This document shows positions 1 through 12,200 of a DNA stretch of 64,000 bases, one piece after another. Numbering within the stretch: position 1 is the first letter of the stretch; every line of letters starts with the position of its first letter. The notes below the pieces were generated by a model. The model made no database searches and was not told where the DNA came from. It saw nothing but the letters and a program-made list of their open reading frames with translations. The position numbers and the translations under genes were made by a program. Origin of the DNA: Magnolia sinica (taxonomy: Eukaryota > Streptophyta > Magnoliopsida > Magnoliales > Magnoliaceae); NCBI RefSeq assembly GCF_029962835.1, contig NC_080577.1, positions 30,920,501 to 30,984,500 on the forward strand. The letters are read 5' to 3'.

Positions 1-1321
1 CTTCTTAGCCACCACTTCAACAATTGCAATTTTGTAATTAGGGTCATTGTAATACATCCCTAACAACGAATTCATTCGTCTAGCCCATTCCTGTAGGAGT
101 TCCTCATAGCGAGAAACATTTTTATTTAGGTCATATAAATCAAGAAACTCCGTGCCTATGAACTTTTTGCATAGCTTATATTCTATCCCGTCTTGTGCAT
201 GCTCTACAAATTTAGCTTTGGTCATGACTACTTTACATCAGCTCTTCTCCCACTTAAATCACAAAAAATAATTTTTGCATGACTCCCTAGGCAACTGTCG
301 AAATCACGCGAGATTAGCTCTGATTATCTCCCTATTTCTGGAGAAGTATTGAGCATTGAATTTCTCTTCCAACTCCTACCAAATGCATACTAAATCTAGT
401 AGCAAGTTTGAATACCAAGTGAAGGTCGTAGCGGTCAATGAGTGACCAAACAATTATAGCTTATGATAATCATTGTTAACAAGTTCACTCCATTGCATCA
501 TAAAATGGCCGATGTACTTGATAGTCGACTGACCAAACTTTCCTGAGAACAGTGCGAAATCCGGTCGATAAGTTCTCGGTAGTGGGTGTTATCGATCTAC
601 CCATTCGGGGTATGGTTTGTGATACACAGGGATGGTGTTATGGCTGAGCACTTGGTGAGCAACTTCTTAAACAAGTTGCATTTTTTGGTCACGGCCAACG
701 CGATGCTGTTTTACAAATGGTGGATGATCTGGACCAAATTGGTTAAGATTATCGTAAAATCTGAGGCTCTATTGCAAATTGAATCTGGCTAGCGATCCAT
801 GGTTCTTATTATCGGGCGCAAAATTCTTAACATCCCCGCTTAAGTTGCCTGACTTCGATAGGAGGTGGCACATTCCTGACATCCAGAGGAATTAGTGGTG
901 GGTTACGTTGTAAATGTGGCATAAGTGGCAATAGAACTACATTGCCGACCAAGCTTCCATTAAATTTGTGTTGTGGTGTTAATGGTGTCTGTTCTGTTAT
1001 CACAACTATCAATCGTTGCATAGCTTCAGTCTGACTAGCCATGTAGCGATTGACACTCTCGGCTAGGGTAGGGAATTGCTCGTCATAGGCTCTTTCGTAT
1101 TCATGTACCATCTGGATGCTCATCTGAACATCTCGAAGCACAACAAATACCTTATCCAGGAGTATGACTTGAGATATGGATGGTCTAGCCTGATTTTCAG
1201 TTGGGTTAATATACAGATGTGACGCCTCAGGGGGTGCATGAACTGGTACATCCTCACTTGGAGGTGGTGCGGTTGGTGTTGAGGGCTCGACTCTGCAATT
1301 ATGGGCACTTCTACTCCGCAT
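1..1321 (-). pseudogene. Ty3/gypsy gag fragment, degenerate, cut by window edge
   Basis: Read on the minus strand, an ATG at 1321 opens a 164-codon frame rich in Pro/Ser, ending at 827. Beyond it (about 600 down to 1) the translation keeps a retrotransposon Gag signature: PDFALFSGKFGQST, then a FTWYSNL core, then EELLQEWARRMN. Stops and frame changes interrupt it (for example after HKL and VCIW). Gag is the capsid polyprotein that packages element RNA. Order and spacing fit the 5' end of a Ty3/gypsy element whose remainder lies left of the window. The start was chosen because it lies just inside the candidate primer binding site at 1359-1376. The lineage is unclear. Confidence 0.65.
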
Positions 1322-1358
1322 TTTTTGACAAAAGTTAGACCAGTAGTTAATAAACAGG

Positions 1359-1376
1359 GTCTCACCGGGCGTGCCA
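1359..1376 (-). other. Candidate primer binding site of the left gypsy element
   Basis: The minus strand reads TGGCACGCCCGGTGAGAC directly upstream of the gag ATG. The TGG start and the position between LTR and gag are typical of a tRNA primer site. I did not match it to a particular tRNA. Confidence 0.4.
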
Positions 1377-1379
1377 GAA

Positions 1380-2270
1380 AATAGTTCGTTGCTTTTTCAG
1401 CACTTGGTGGATGCGGGCATTTCTAGGATTGGATTTGTGGCTCCAATTCGAACCAAACAACAATGACCCTGAGCACCGAGGTAAGCAGACACAGTGTATG
1501 ACCAAGATTTGAGGAGATTGATCGCCTATTTAGCCACTCGCTCAAAGTGTAAATTGGATTAGGCAATTTTTAGAGGGTGGAGTTCATCCCCTGATGATGG
1601 GTTTCACCTTTACCTTACGTACGAAAGAACTTTAAAATTCAGATAATGAATATGAGAATAAGGATTCTTACAGTTGGTCATGAAAAATAGGTGCAAAACA
1701 CCTTTCCAATTGATGAATTAAGACCAACATGTGGACGTGAACTCTAATCATGGCTAAAGGTTACCAGCTACTTGATTAACATTAAAAATTATACTACGGA
1801 ACGTAAACATCAGGCCGAAAAGTAAATGATTACACTAAAAAATGTAATTTGCTCGACAGAAAGGTAAATGATTACATTATAGAATGTAAATTGACTGGTA
1901 ATTAAAAGAAAATGTTGGGTTTATTTGGATTGGTATGAGATGAATTTCCTTCTTGATTTGCTCTGTTATTTATAGCTTTGATCCAGGCATTCTAGATCCT
2001 GCCCACATATTGACGGTTGTCATAACCACTTTTCACTACTTGAACTAGATGCTTCCCACGTTCTGCTTCATTTACTTCTCTTTTTTGCCACATATCTTCC
2101 AACCGTGCGAGCTCGATCGCTTCTTTGATCATTCGGACTCGTTCATTATTCCTCTCAATCGCTCTATCGATAACAATTGATACGCTGTGGCTGGCTCCAC
2201 TTTCTAAGGCAGCTCCGTACATATCTTCAAGAAAATCCTTGGGTGTGGCATGCGTGCCCATACAGATCAC
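1380..2270 (-). mobile_element. Candidate LTR of the left gypsy element
   Basis: This is the stretch upstream (minus sense) of the candidate primer site. It contains a good TATA box in minus orientation (CTATAAATAA at 1966-1975), as expected for an LTR promoter. The LTR ends were not fixed because the partner LTR is outside the window. An open frame at 1992-2270 lies in its upstream part. Confidence 0.35.
1992..2270 (-). other. Unrecognised 92-codon open frame
   Basis: This minus-strand frame encodes a charged, helix-like peptide rich in Glu, Arg and Ala (segments such as DRAIERNNERVRMIKEAIE and EAERGKHLVQVVKSGY). The composition looks like real protein rather than random frame. No family is recognised. 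It sits just upstream of the TATA box at 1966-1975, so it is either U3 sequence of the LTR or a captured or old exon. No splice context supports it strongly. Confidence 0.2.
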
Positions 2271-2279
2271 AAGAGACCT

Positions 2280-2840
2280 ACTCTAATTGGTCACGGCAAG
2301 ACTCAGCCAAAACAAGTATGAACAGATCCGACTCGACTTGATTTTGAAATAGACCTAACTCAAACTTGACTCAATTCGGTACCAAGTCCAGCATGCCTGA
2401 CCCAGTCCGAGTCCACGTGTGGTCTAGACTAACTTAGATCGAGTCCAACCCGGTCATAGGTAATGAGTCGGGTCGAGTATACACCGAGTCGAGTCAGATG
2501 CAGTGGGTATCCGTGGGCTAAAATGACAGCTCAGAACCTAAATGCACCTGCTGGAATTGTAACTTCTCCATCGACTACACGGCATCTCAGATCTAAAATG
2601 TCAAATCTGAGTTTTTTTTTATATATATACAAGTTGATCAATTTTGGATTGAGTCGAGTTAATACCAAGTTGGATTTCAGGTAGAATTAAGTTGAGTTAT
2701 TGAGTAACTCGACCCGAACTTGACTATTTTTAAGTTTGGATTGGATGAAGTCTACTCAGTTCAGATTGACTCACTCATTCAGTTGGGGTTGAATCAGGTC
2801 TGAAAGAGTCGGGCAAGTGGATTCTGCTAGTCGAGCCATC
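2280..2840. repeat. GAGTCGGGT/ACTCGACC-rich degenerate repeat
   Basis: Many short permutations of gagtcgagt, ctcgactc and gacccgag occur on both strands. This resembles the self-complementary repeat with better-defined ends at 12123-12628. No gene was seen. Confidence 0.45.
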
Positions 2841-2904
2841 CCCATGCCAACAATACATGTTGAGATAAACTGAAATAGTCTGGTCGAAAACTTCCGTCTC
2901 CTAT

Positions 2905-3075
2905 GAATGGTTCAATGGTGCACATTCAATCCTCATTGTTTTCAGTTGTGCAACCCACTTTGAGTTTTGGATCTACCTTATTTTTGGGTCCACGTTGCAA
3001 TATAATCTGGTAAAACGGATGGACAAGATGGATTTCTTACAAACATCATGGTGGGCCCCACTTTGCTTCTTTCAC
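2905..3075. repeat. Partial copy of the gtgggcccca foldback MITE family
   Basis: Contains family hallmarks: 'tttgagttttggatct', 'atttttgggtcca', 'ggatggacaagatgga' and 'catcatggtgggcccc'. One arm only is present. Confidence 0.6.
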
Positions 3076-3410
3076 ATGCAATCCCGTCTCTCTTTTTGGA
3101 ACCCTCTCTAAGAAAGAAAGTTATAGGCTTCATATGTAAGAAACCTTAGCGTCTTCCTCTTCCCACAAGAGCCCTAGCTTCTTCTTTTGAAATAGTCGGA
3201 TTCTCATTTTCCAAATCCTCGTACGTCTCTCTATGCACCGTATATCTGTTGGGCTGTACCCTTAATCCATCATAGTTCAAGAGAGCACAAAGATGCTTTT
3301 CCCCCTCTTCCCTTTAAAAAAAATAAAATAAAAAATAAAATAAAATGTTGGTTGTAATTCACTTATAAGGGAGTGATCCTCACCCCAACCCCATGAAGTT
3401 TCCAGAAGTT
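3076..3410. other. Unassigned; possible 5' UTR-like stretch upstream of TIM44
   Basis: A CT-rich segment around 3150-3220 (ccctagcttcttctttt) followed by ctc|GTACGT resembles a plant 5' UTR exon with a splice donor. It might be an untranslated first exon of TIM44, spliced to the acceptor at 6155. That is speculative and depends on transcript evidence. The rest holds an A-rich tract and nothing recognisable. Confidence 0.15.
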
Positions 3411-5206
3411 ATGCCTGTAATTGACTTATAAGTTGCAAGTGACCTACAAGTGAATTTCTTCCCCCAAGCACCACCTGTAAGGTTGCATTTGGATGCCTGT
3501 AAGTTTTTTAAGTTGTAAGTTAGTTACAGGTAACCTACTTACAAGTGAAAGAAAGTTACAAGTAATCCTATTTTGGTGTAAGTTGTAACTTACTAACATG
3601 TAACTTAATTTCTGTGTTTGGATAACTTGTAAGTTAGTTGCAGGTAAGATGTTGTATATTCACACCAATTTGACTTTGGAGTATGGAATTGTTAAAAAAA
3701 TCAAATTGACATATAAAAAAGTTATGATAAAGGTATGTAATTTTATTGAGATCACTTAGATGAATAGTCAAGTTGATTCTTAAGCTAAATTAATCGTTGA
3801 GTGGATTCTAAAAGTAGGCCCGTGTATTACAAAACATGTAAAAGTGGGCCTACTTATAACTTAAAAACTTCTCGAGAGCCAAGTTTAAAATCAAACTAAT
3901 ATTTGCTTTTCCCTTCATCAATGTCCTTAGGACCTAATTATTAGATAAGACATCAAATGAACATTATAATGGCCCTAGAAGGTTTTAAATCATGAACATT
4001 CAATCACTACCATTTTCCTATTGTGTGGTCCACCTAAGATTGAGATACGCCCAAGTTTCCTCATTTTGAGATCAAGTCCTAAAATGATATGAAAAAATGG
4101 ATAGACAACATAGATAAAACACATGTAATATGCACGGGCCCACAAAGAACCAACCAATAGTGATCCACTAGCCAAACTGGATTGGATCCATTGTGATGTA
4201 TTTTTCTCACGCTCGGCCTAATAGAGTTGCACTTTTTGAGCACATTGCTTTTCATTACCAAACATCTTAATGTTCATCCACGTTGAAAGCTTATTTAAAC
4301 ACATGATCCAGAAATTAAGATCTCAATCTCAAGTGTATCATATAATAAAAAACAATAGTAATTTACCATTAAAAACTACGGGTGGGCCACAAAAGTTTTG
4401 GAACAAGAAGATATTTGTGTGGTCACTTCGTTCAAGTCTTTGTTACCTCGTTGACAGTTGGATGGCGGATAAATATTCCAGTGTACCACATGAAGTTTTT
4501 AATGGTAGGGATTTAGTTAAGATTGTTTCTTGTGGTGTGGCCGACTTGAGGTTTGGATCAGCTTCATTTTATAAATTATATCCTAAAGTGAGCTTTCAAT
4601 AAGGATGGACGGTGCGGCTGTAAGGTAAGTACATCACGGTGGGCCCCGCACTTGGGGGCCCGAAACCGCCCCGGCCGTTCCGCACTTAAGCAAAATTAAA
4701 AAAATGATGAAATAAAAAAAACAGAAAAAAGAAAAACGAAAAAAGAAAAACAAACGAGGGTTAGGGCTTACCTTGCTAGGTCAGAGAGAGGGAAGGAGAC
4801 GCTGAGAGAGAGGAGGAGACGCTGAGAGAGAGGGAAGGAGACGCTGAGAGAGGGAGAAGGAGACGTTGTGTCAGAGCAGGTAGGTGCACTTTCAATGCAG
4901 CTGCGTTCCCACCAACTCTCCCAAATTCGAAATGGATGGCCGTTGCCTGTAACAAAGTAACCTGTGACTTGAAAAACATCTAATTCCACTGTTGCATTTC
5001 TTGCAATCTTACCTGATAGAAAGTTACAGGTTGAGACTTTGTTACCTGTAACATTTCTCCCCCAAACACAAACCGTAAGAAAGTCACCTGTAACTTTCTT
5101 ACATGTTACAGAAGTTACAGGCATCCAAACGGCCCTTAAGTGACTTACCGATAACTCATTTCGCACTTTCAGAACTTACAGGCATCCAAACACCCCCTAA
5201 AGACAT
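3411..5206. mobile_element. hAT-like MITE arms (TTTGGATGCCTGTAA), with insertions between
   Basis: The left arm (about 3411-3660) repeats cctgtaag / gttacagg motifs after 'gcatttggatgcctgtaag'. The right arm (about 4940-5206) is its inverted counterpart and ends 'aacttacaggcatccaaac'. TGTTTGGATGCCTGTAA-type ends resemble hAT-derived MITEs. Between the arms lie a foldback MITE pair (3925-4640) and A/G-rich DNA with a GAGAGACG-type tandem (about 4785-4870). No target duplication was resolved. Confidence 0.45.
3925..4640. repeat. Two facing copies of the gtgggcccca foldback MITE family
   Basis: The left half (3960-4180) and right half (4270-4640) carry diagnostic family segments in a facing arrangement: 'tgtggtccacctaagattg', 'cctaaaatgatatgaaaaa', 'ggatggacggtgcgg' and 'tggatggcggataaat'. 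Any open frames here are incidental. Confidence 0.55.
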
Positions 5207-5318
5207 CTTCTTTTCGTTTTTCTTTTTTCCTTTCTGGGTTTTGCTGATACCGCATTTTCTGTATTTGGTTCTTCAATGTATCTTGGTATTTTTTGTTTTT
5301 CTCCTTCAGAGTGTGTGT

Positions 5319-5414
5319 GGTTGCACCAAATTTCATGAAATATCTGAAAATTTACACCAAGTTAGAATGGTTGATAGTGAAATATCATGATATTTCATTA
5401 TATTTGGTGCAACC
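5319..5414. mobile_element. Small MITE with TIR GGTTGCACCA, copy 1
   Basis: About 96 bp starting 'ggttgcaccaaatttcatga' and ending 'tatttggtgcaacc', which is its inverse complement. A related copy lies at 50349-50448 inside the CACTA element. It is too short to encode anything, so it is non-autonomous. Confidence 0.6.
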
Positions 5415-5479
5415 TGTTGTTACTGTATTAAACAGATGTAGGAAACAATTGAATGGCAAACTCTTTGGAACTCCACACC

Positions 5480-6155
5480 TGATCGGATGATGATTATCGA
5501 AACAATCTGCCGTCGGGACAAGGCATGGACGTCGTCGTTTCTTTGAGATAGTTTACTCCCCTTGGACGATTTCGGCCTGTGCAGAGGCTCCTGATGCGTT
5601 ATCTCTAGGATACAACACCTAATGATCGGATATTCTCTGGCATGCACAGGCCGAGGAAAATCCCTACACAACCACTCCTTACTCATCCTTTGAATGCTCA
5701 AAGAGAAGATGGAGGAAAATCGATTTTTTTTTTTGAAAGCAGAAGAAAGTTGTGCTTGCATTTTTTCTGTATGTGTGTTTTTTTAATCGAGAAAACCCAT
5801 TTTTTTTATAGAAGGAAAAAATTGCCCGTTAATGAACCGACTACGAAGAATACCAGGAGATGTGCTCTTACGAGGCCTTTTATGATGGAAATGCCCTTAT
5901 GATGAGTGGGCCACATCCAATGGCTATGATAAAAAGAAAAAAAAACAATAAAAATTGTGTAATTCGGCAAAATCTGGCAAATCAAGACTCTAAGCAAATG
6001 ACCCAATCCGGCTCACCGGGGGACTGATTCGGAGAAATAGATGTGTAAATGATTGCTTTCTTTGTGTTTTTCCCCATCCATATAAGGAATCATGGAGAAG
6101 TTAGCAATGTCACCATACGAAGGGTGGTGTTTTATTTTGGATTTTGTTGTTTTAG
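5480..6155. other. TIM44 upstream region, no gene assigned
   Basis: No clear promoter or coding exon was recognised. A frame at 5642 encodes a short basic peptide but shows no convincing match to a TIM44 presequence. The region ends in a pyrimidine-rich tract and TTTTAG at 6150-6155, immediately before GCCACCATG. This could be a splice acceptor. Confidence 0.3.
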
Positions 6156-6161
6156 GCCACC

Positions 6162-6265
6162 ATGAATATGCATTTGCGATTGGTTGCTGCGAATGGAGTT
6201 TCGGGTGTTCGTCGGTTCAGCGTTTTTAATGAATTCTCCAAAAAAGTTAAAGGAGAAGCTAAAAG
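6162..6265 (+). CDS. TIM44: TIM44 exon 1 (as modelled)
   Basis: Encodes residues 1-34 plus two bases, including [17 protein letters not shown], where the mature protein is expected to begin after the presequence. The context GCCACCATG is a good initiation site, and an in-frame TAG lies at 6153-6155. That TAG is also part of TTTTAG, a plausible acceptor, so the true start may lie in an upstream exon. The donor is AG|GTATGA. Confidence 0.88.
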
Positions 6266-9200
6266 GTATGACAAGTTCTAGAATTCCTGCCTTTTTCCAA
6301 ATCTATTGGTTGCTGTGAAAGAATTGAAGTATTTTGCATAGGGGTTTCTGCTTTCATGATTATTATGATTTCTTATGTTTTGTGTGGTAGTTGATTGATT
6401 AATGAATTCTGCCTCATAGCAATGGCTCTAGCTGGCTTACAGCCTGGGTAAAGGAGGGTTGATGTTTTCTGGGCGGCCGGTCATCGAACTTTTAAGATGC
6501 CATGAAATTCCTGTTTCTATTCTTTATTGACGGTTCATGATTTGTTTAATTGCCCCAAAATAGCCTGGGACATGGCTAAATTATCAAAAAAAAAAGAGGG
6601 AAAAAAAGCTGGGAGATGGCTATGGCGATGATGACAATGACAACGATGTTGTGGTTGATTGTCTGTCATGTTTATTGACTTGATCGAATTCGAGATCTGA
6701 GCTTATAGAGAAAAAAAAGACTCTTAAACAAAATCCTTTGTTTTGTCTTTTTATTGTTGTTGCTGCTGCTGCTGCTGTTCTGGGTGAAAATTGCTGCCTC
6801 CATATTAGGGACTGTTTGGCGTTGCTTCTAGCAAATGCAGAATTGATTTTCAAGAAACAATTCTTTGAACCTGTTTCTTGAGAATTGCTTATGTGAAAAT
6901 GTGCATGTTTGTAAACATGCATGTGAAAAACAATTTCTCCACAAAGGTTTCAATGGTGAGCGTTGAATCCCTCATGTTTCTTGTGGTGTGGCCTACTTAA
7001 GTCTTGGATGTACCTCTTTTTTCGACCCATACCCATACATGATATGGCTCTACACTCTGTGCAATTAACAGACAGATCTTCCAACAACAGAGAGATCTTC
7101 GATTTGATGAGTACTTTTTGCAAGCTTGTAGAAGTGGAAACGTCCGCAGGAAATGGGGGGCTAGGCGTTGTGGGAAAAAGTACTATTTTGAAAATTGTTT
7201 TTCAAAATTTGATTAAGTGGCTAACCAAACACGTTTAAAACCTTAAAAGGTGATTTTCATAATCAAAATCACAAAAAGAAACATTTTTTTTTTCTTTCTG
7301 CAAAGAGAATAGGCCTGCCCTTATTTGCTCACTTTTCCACTTTGAAACACTCACGTAACTTCATGGTAAAAGACATATATGCTTGTTATTTTTTATGTCA
7401 GTAATCAGGAATTCCAACAATCAATCAAGGAGTTCAAGGAGAAAGCAGAAGAACTGAAAGAAGTTAAAGAAGATTTGAAAGTTAGGTAATATGAGAATAT
7501 AGTTGCTTCACATCATTTTACGTTTCAAAATTTTCTAGTTGTAGGTTGAGAGTTTGAGACATACTGTGTATGTCAAGGCTCGCAGATGCTTGAACGGAGG
7601 TCCTGATTTACGAGAGATGGTGAACTGCTGAATGCAGAACGAAGCAGAAAACTGAGCAGCTGTACAAGCAAGTGGATGGTGTCTGGACAGAAGCTGAAGC
7701 TGCGGCGAAGAAGGTTAGATTGAAATCTCCAAATACAGCCTGAGGTTTTGAAGGGTGTTTCTGAAACTTACTGCTAAGAATACGTGTTTCTGTATTTGGA
7801 GTTCCAATCCTTTTATCATTCACAGGTTTCGGCTAACATGACAGAGAAGATAGCAGCTGCTACAGAACAGGTGAATTGACTACCTTTTTATGCTTGAATC
7901 TAATGAGGGCGCTCTGCATTTTCTCCATTGTTGGCCATTCTTACTTTCCCTCATCATGTGATTTAGGTCAAAGAGACATTTGGACTCGGAAAGCAAGATT
8001 CTGCAGGATCTACCAGTGCTTCAACTAACTCCAGTGCCAATGTAAAAGATGGAAGCCACCCCACATCAGGAGCCGAAAGTTCTCAGAGTTCTGAGTCTAG
8101 AGAAACATCTGGGGCTTCTGATACGTTATTTGGCAGGTTTCGATCTGGTTTTTCTTCCACCTCTCCAAAAGTTTCCTCGGCCTTCCAGAAATTGAAGGAA
8201 GCAAAAGTCATAGACATAGCAAAGAAGGGATATGATATAGTAAAGGACGAGATAAGCAGCAACCCAAGTAAGAGAAGGCAGATGAAATATGCGGCTGCTT
8301 CTTCTCCAAAAGAAGGTACAAGTACGAAAACTGATATGGTAGTTGTACCGACAAAGCAGTCGCGCTGGGGTAAGAAATGGGAAGCATTCAAAGAGAAGGT
8401 AAATGGCATGTCTGTTTTAGATCTTCCATGTCATGCTTGTGGAAATGCATTCTTTCCTTTTCATTGAGTAGCTCATCAGTTGGCAATTCTTTGCAGATGC
8501 AAGGCCATCCTGTTTTTAAGCGTCTAAGTGGGTTCAGCGAACCAGTTGTAACAAAGGGCCAGGAGGTTGGTATTGCTTAAATGTCATCGACACATTCACA
8601 GTTATATTAGTTGTGAAATATCAGGGAAGCGTGCCCCCTTTTCTTGTTGTTACCAGGCTGTGTTCATCTAGAGGGTCCAACTGTAGATGAGACACGGCAA
8701 AGATCTCATTGATCAGAGATGTTCACTGTTCATTCAAAGGTGAATTTGAAACAGTGGTCCAAATTTCAATGCATGGATGGTGAGGTTGTCAAATAAGCAT
8801 GGTTTTTACATGTTGACCATTTATGGTGGGATCTACTAGATGAATGTTCTGCATCACCATGTGGTGAGGCAGTAGGGGAGAGCATCCGTAGCAAACCTCA
8901 TAGTGGTTTATTCATCATTACATGTTGCTGCTTCTTGGTTGGCAGTTAGCAGAGGACATGCGGGAGCGGTGGGAAACAAGTGATCATCCTGTTGTTCACA
9001 AAATCCAAGAGTATCTTTCCGTCACCTGTGTTTTTCTTTTTATGATCACCATTGAAAACAACAATGTTCTGAAATTGAAACAAGCAGTGTGATTATGGTG
9101 AGCTGGATCAAATTGGATAGTAAACAAAAGATTTTTCTTTTAGAAATTGATTAAAATGATTTTCTTCTAAAAATTGAGAAAGATACAAACATTCAATCTA

Positions 9201-12200
9201 TGAAGACTAATATATGAACTAATCAACCAAATTCTAACGTTCCAATGCAAATCTTTAGTCTGTTTGTAACTTTTCATTGTGTTTATTTGTAACCGAACTC
9301 TTGGGAGCATCCAAACCAGTCCCACATTGTAAAGACTTTCATGGATTTCCATAAGTAGGAGATGTATCACTTGTCAGATGAATCTGACCTGCATTGGATT
9401 CTTGGGTGACACTCCAAAGGATTGTATGGATATACCTACCTTGGAACACCTTATGTATACATCAATCGTTATGGCACAGCTGTTACGAGAAAAAATTCAC
9501 ATATCATATTACGCCTTCTTAAAAAAAAGCAAATTTGACATTCCTCAAAAAAAGAGAAAAGAATAAAAGAAGCAAATCTGACAATGAGTTATGACATCAT
9601 GGCCTATTGGAAATGACCCTTTTATTCATTTATAGAATATTTATTTTTTAAGAACAAATTACCCAATCTGCGAATCCAATTTTCAGGCTCATCAAGTTCG
9701 AAAGTCCATACTGGCATCAGATTTTGACACTCGTTTATGTATCTATCAACATAAAAATTCAGGCTCAATATCTTACTCACTTTGTGGTATTGAGACGACA
9801 TTATACTAATATTGGTATGAGATACTTCCTAAGTACCAGTAGGATAAAACTTGACCGATCTTTTGTTAGGTTTATATAAACTTCTTAGCAGCTTTGCAAT
9901 TCTTATGAAAAGATGGAAATGAATTCTATAAAGAATGGTACATATATTATAGCTTGTTTAAAACTAGGGAATTGATATTCACATCGCCTTGTTTGACCCT
10001 CTCGTCACTTCCTCTTTTAGGGCTGTCAACAAGTTGGGTCCATGTTACCCAAACCCAGACTAATCGGGTCTGGGTATGCCAGGTTTGGGTCCTGCCTGGT
10101 CTGGGTGCATCTATGCATTGACAACACTGCCCTCTTTAGTCTTTAGTGAGTCTATCGGCCATATCATTGGCATCTCCTAGCATGGAGGAGTTTTGAGCTC
10201 CTAAAGAGGCAACTAAAGATTTAATCTCTTGGTACAAGAAGCAAGCCTCCAAGACCCAACTTGTTGCCAAAATCCACTGGATAGCATGTAGTTAATTCCT
10301 TCCAATCATTAACATCCCGGAATAAGAGGAGGCAACGCGGTCCAACCCTTGTGCCGATTAGGAGTCTAGTTAGGAGTCGGTACAACTTGAAGGCTCTAAA
10401 AGGGTAAGGCGAAGACCTAAAAGGACATGTGGCCCCCCGATGAGGAGTCTCAAACATGAGACCTCCCGCTTTGATACCACTTTTGATGTAGGACAACTAA
10501 TCACTTGCTCTAAAAGCTCGAATTGATAGAGCATGGCGAATCAATCCCTTTATCTCATAGCTCGAGTTAGGCCCTCGGCCGAACCCCCCTCGTTGGCCCT
10601 GCTTCAAATGGGTCCCACCTCACACGAGCCACTCGCCTTACATGGGCTGTCCACCCTGAGTGTGCCCCTGCTTCACATAGGCTACTTTACTCAGAGCTCG
10701 GTGTGAAAATGCCCCTGCATTAACATGGATGGAGGTCGTAAGAAAAGACTTGACAACCTGTGGTCTAATTGACGTAATGATCCTTGATAGAGCGGAATTG
10801 TGGAACAAGATTCTAGTTGACGCCAATTAATTGGGCTAAGGCTTAAACGACGATGACGATGGTAATGGACATGTTGCAACTCTTCTCGTGCAAGGATCTT
10901 CATGACATTCAGCTCCACCTCCCCCCAAGGCCTAGAAAAAGCCAACATCACTTCCCATTGATCATTTCTCTGGAAGCTGCCAATCCCAATGGGGTGAGGG
11001 TTGTCTAGAGAGCACCGATTGAAATTGAGCTTAAAGAGGTTGGATTGGGGAGCCGTCCATCCACAAATCCAATTTTCAAGCTTAGCAAGTCTAGTACTCC
11101 ATATCAGCATTGGATTCTAACACTTGTTTTTGTGTCTATGCAACATAAAAATTCAGGCTTGACATCTTTCGCTTCACAATTTCATCTCCCTCTAGGCCTA
11201 GCCTCTTAGGAGACCTATGTGTACATGATAGTGTCGGTGTGAGATGACATAATACTAATATTGCTATTGAGATACTTCCTGAAGATTTTGTGTTTCTTAT
11301 GAAATGATATAAATGGATTCTATTTAGAATTTTGTTGTGGATATTATAATCTTATTAAACTTAGGGAATTGATATCAACATTGCCTTGTTTGATAGACAC
11401 ACCCTTTCTTGGCTACTTTTGTTAAACTTGTAGACACACGGAACAAAAAAAAAAAAAAAAAAGAAGAAAAGAAGAAGAAAAAGATATACATCTAGTGGCC
11501 AATAGTGAGTGACCCTCTGGTTTGCTGCCTCCTTAGCGATTCTATCCACCATCTTGTTGGCATCTCCCAACATCAATGAGTATTGAGCTCCCAAAGAGGC
11601 GGCTAAAGATTTAATCTGTCATTGAAAGAAGTAAACTTTCAAGGCCTAACCCACGAGATATTTTATGGAGAGAGTTCCCTTCAGTGATTAACAATGTGAA
11701 ACCTTTCTCTAGTCCATGCTTCTTTGAGATGCCGAACTCCATCTCCCCACAAGGCCCAAAAGAAGCCAACAACACTTCCCCTCAATCATTCCTAAGATGC
11801 CGCTAATCCTAGTTGCGAGTTGCAATCTAGGCCGAGGCTTGAACTTTAGGTGAAATTTGAGTCCCCCAAACTTTGGTACATGGAGAGGAAACACCATCAG
11901 AGGAAAATATAACTTGGAAGGAATATATGGTGTTGAAGGACCCGTCCGATGTTAATTTCCTGATTTTCCTGTCCTCGGTTCTTGCATTGATGATGGCATC
12001 TTTAAAAATACATTGGAATTTCTCATAAATAATAATTCATCATTTGTGAGATTATGGTCTACACAATAGATCCCCAAAAAAATTCATATCAATCCTTCAC
12101 TTTAGCATCTTTAGTAGTGGATAGAGCTGTACACGAGTTGAATCGAGTCTAGCTTGACCTAGCTCGGCTCGGCCAGCTGGCTAACCTAGCTCGAACTCGA

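Noticed and set aside
5642-5710. Missing first exon of TIM44 (basic peptide MHRPRKIPTQPL...)
   Set aside because: Composition fits a presequence, but there is no good donor in phase and no sequence match to known TIM44 N-termini.
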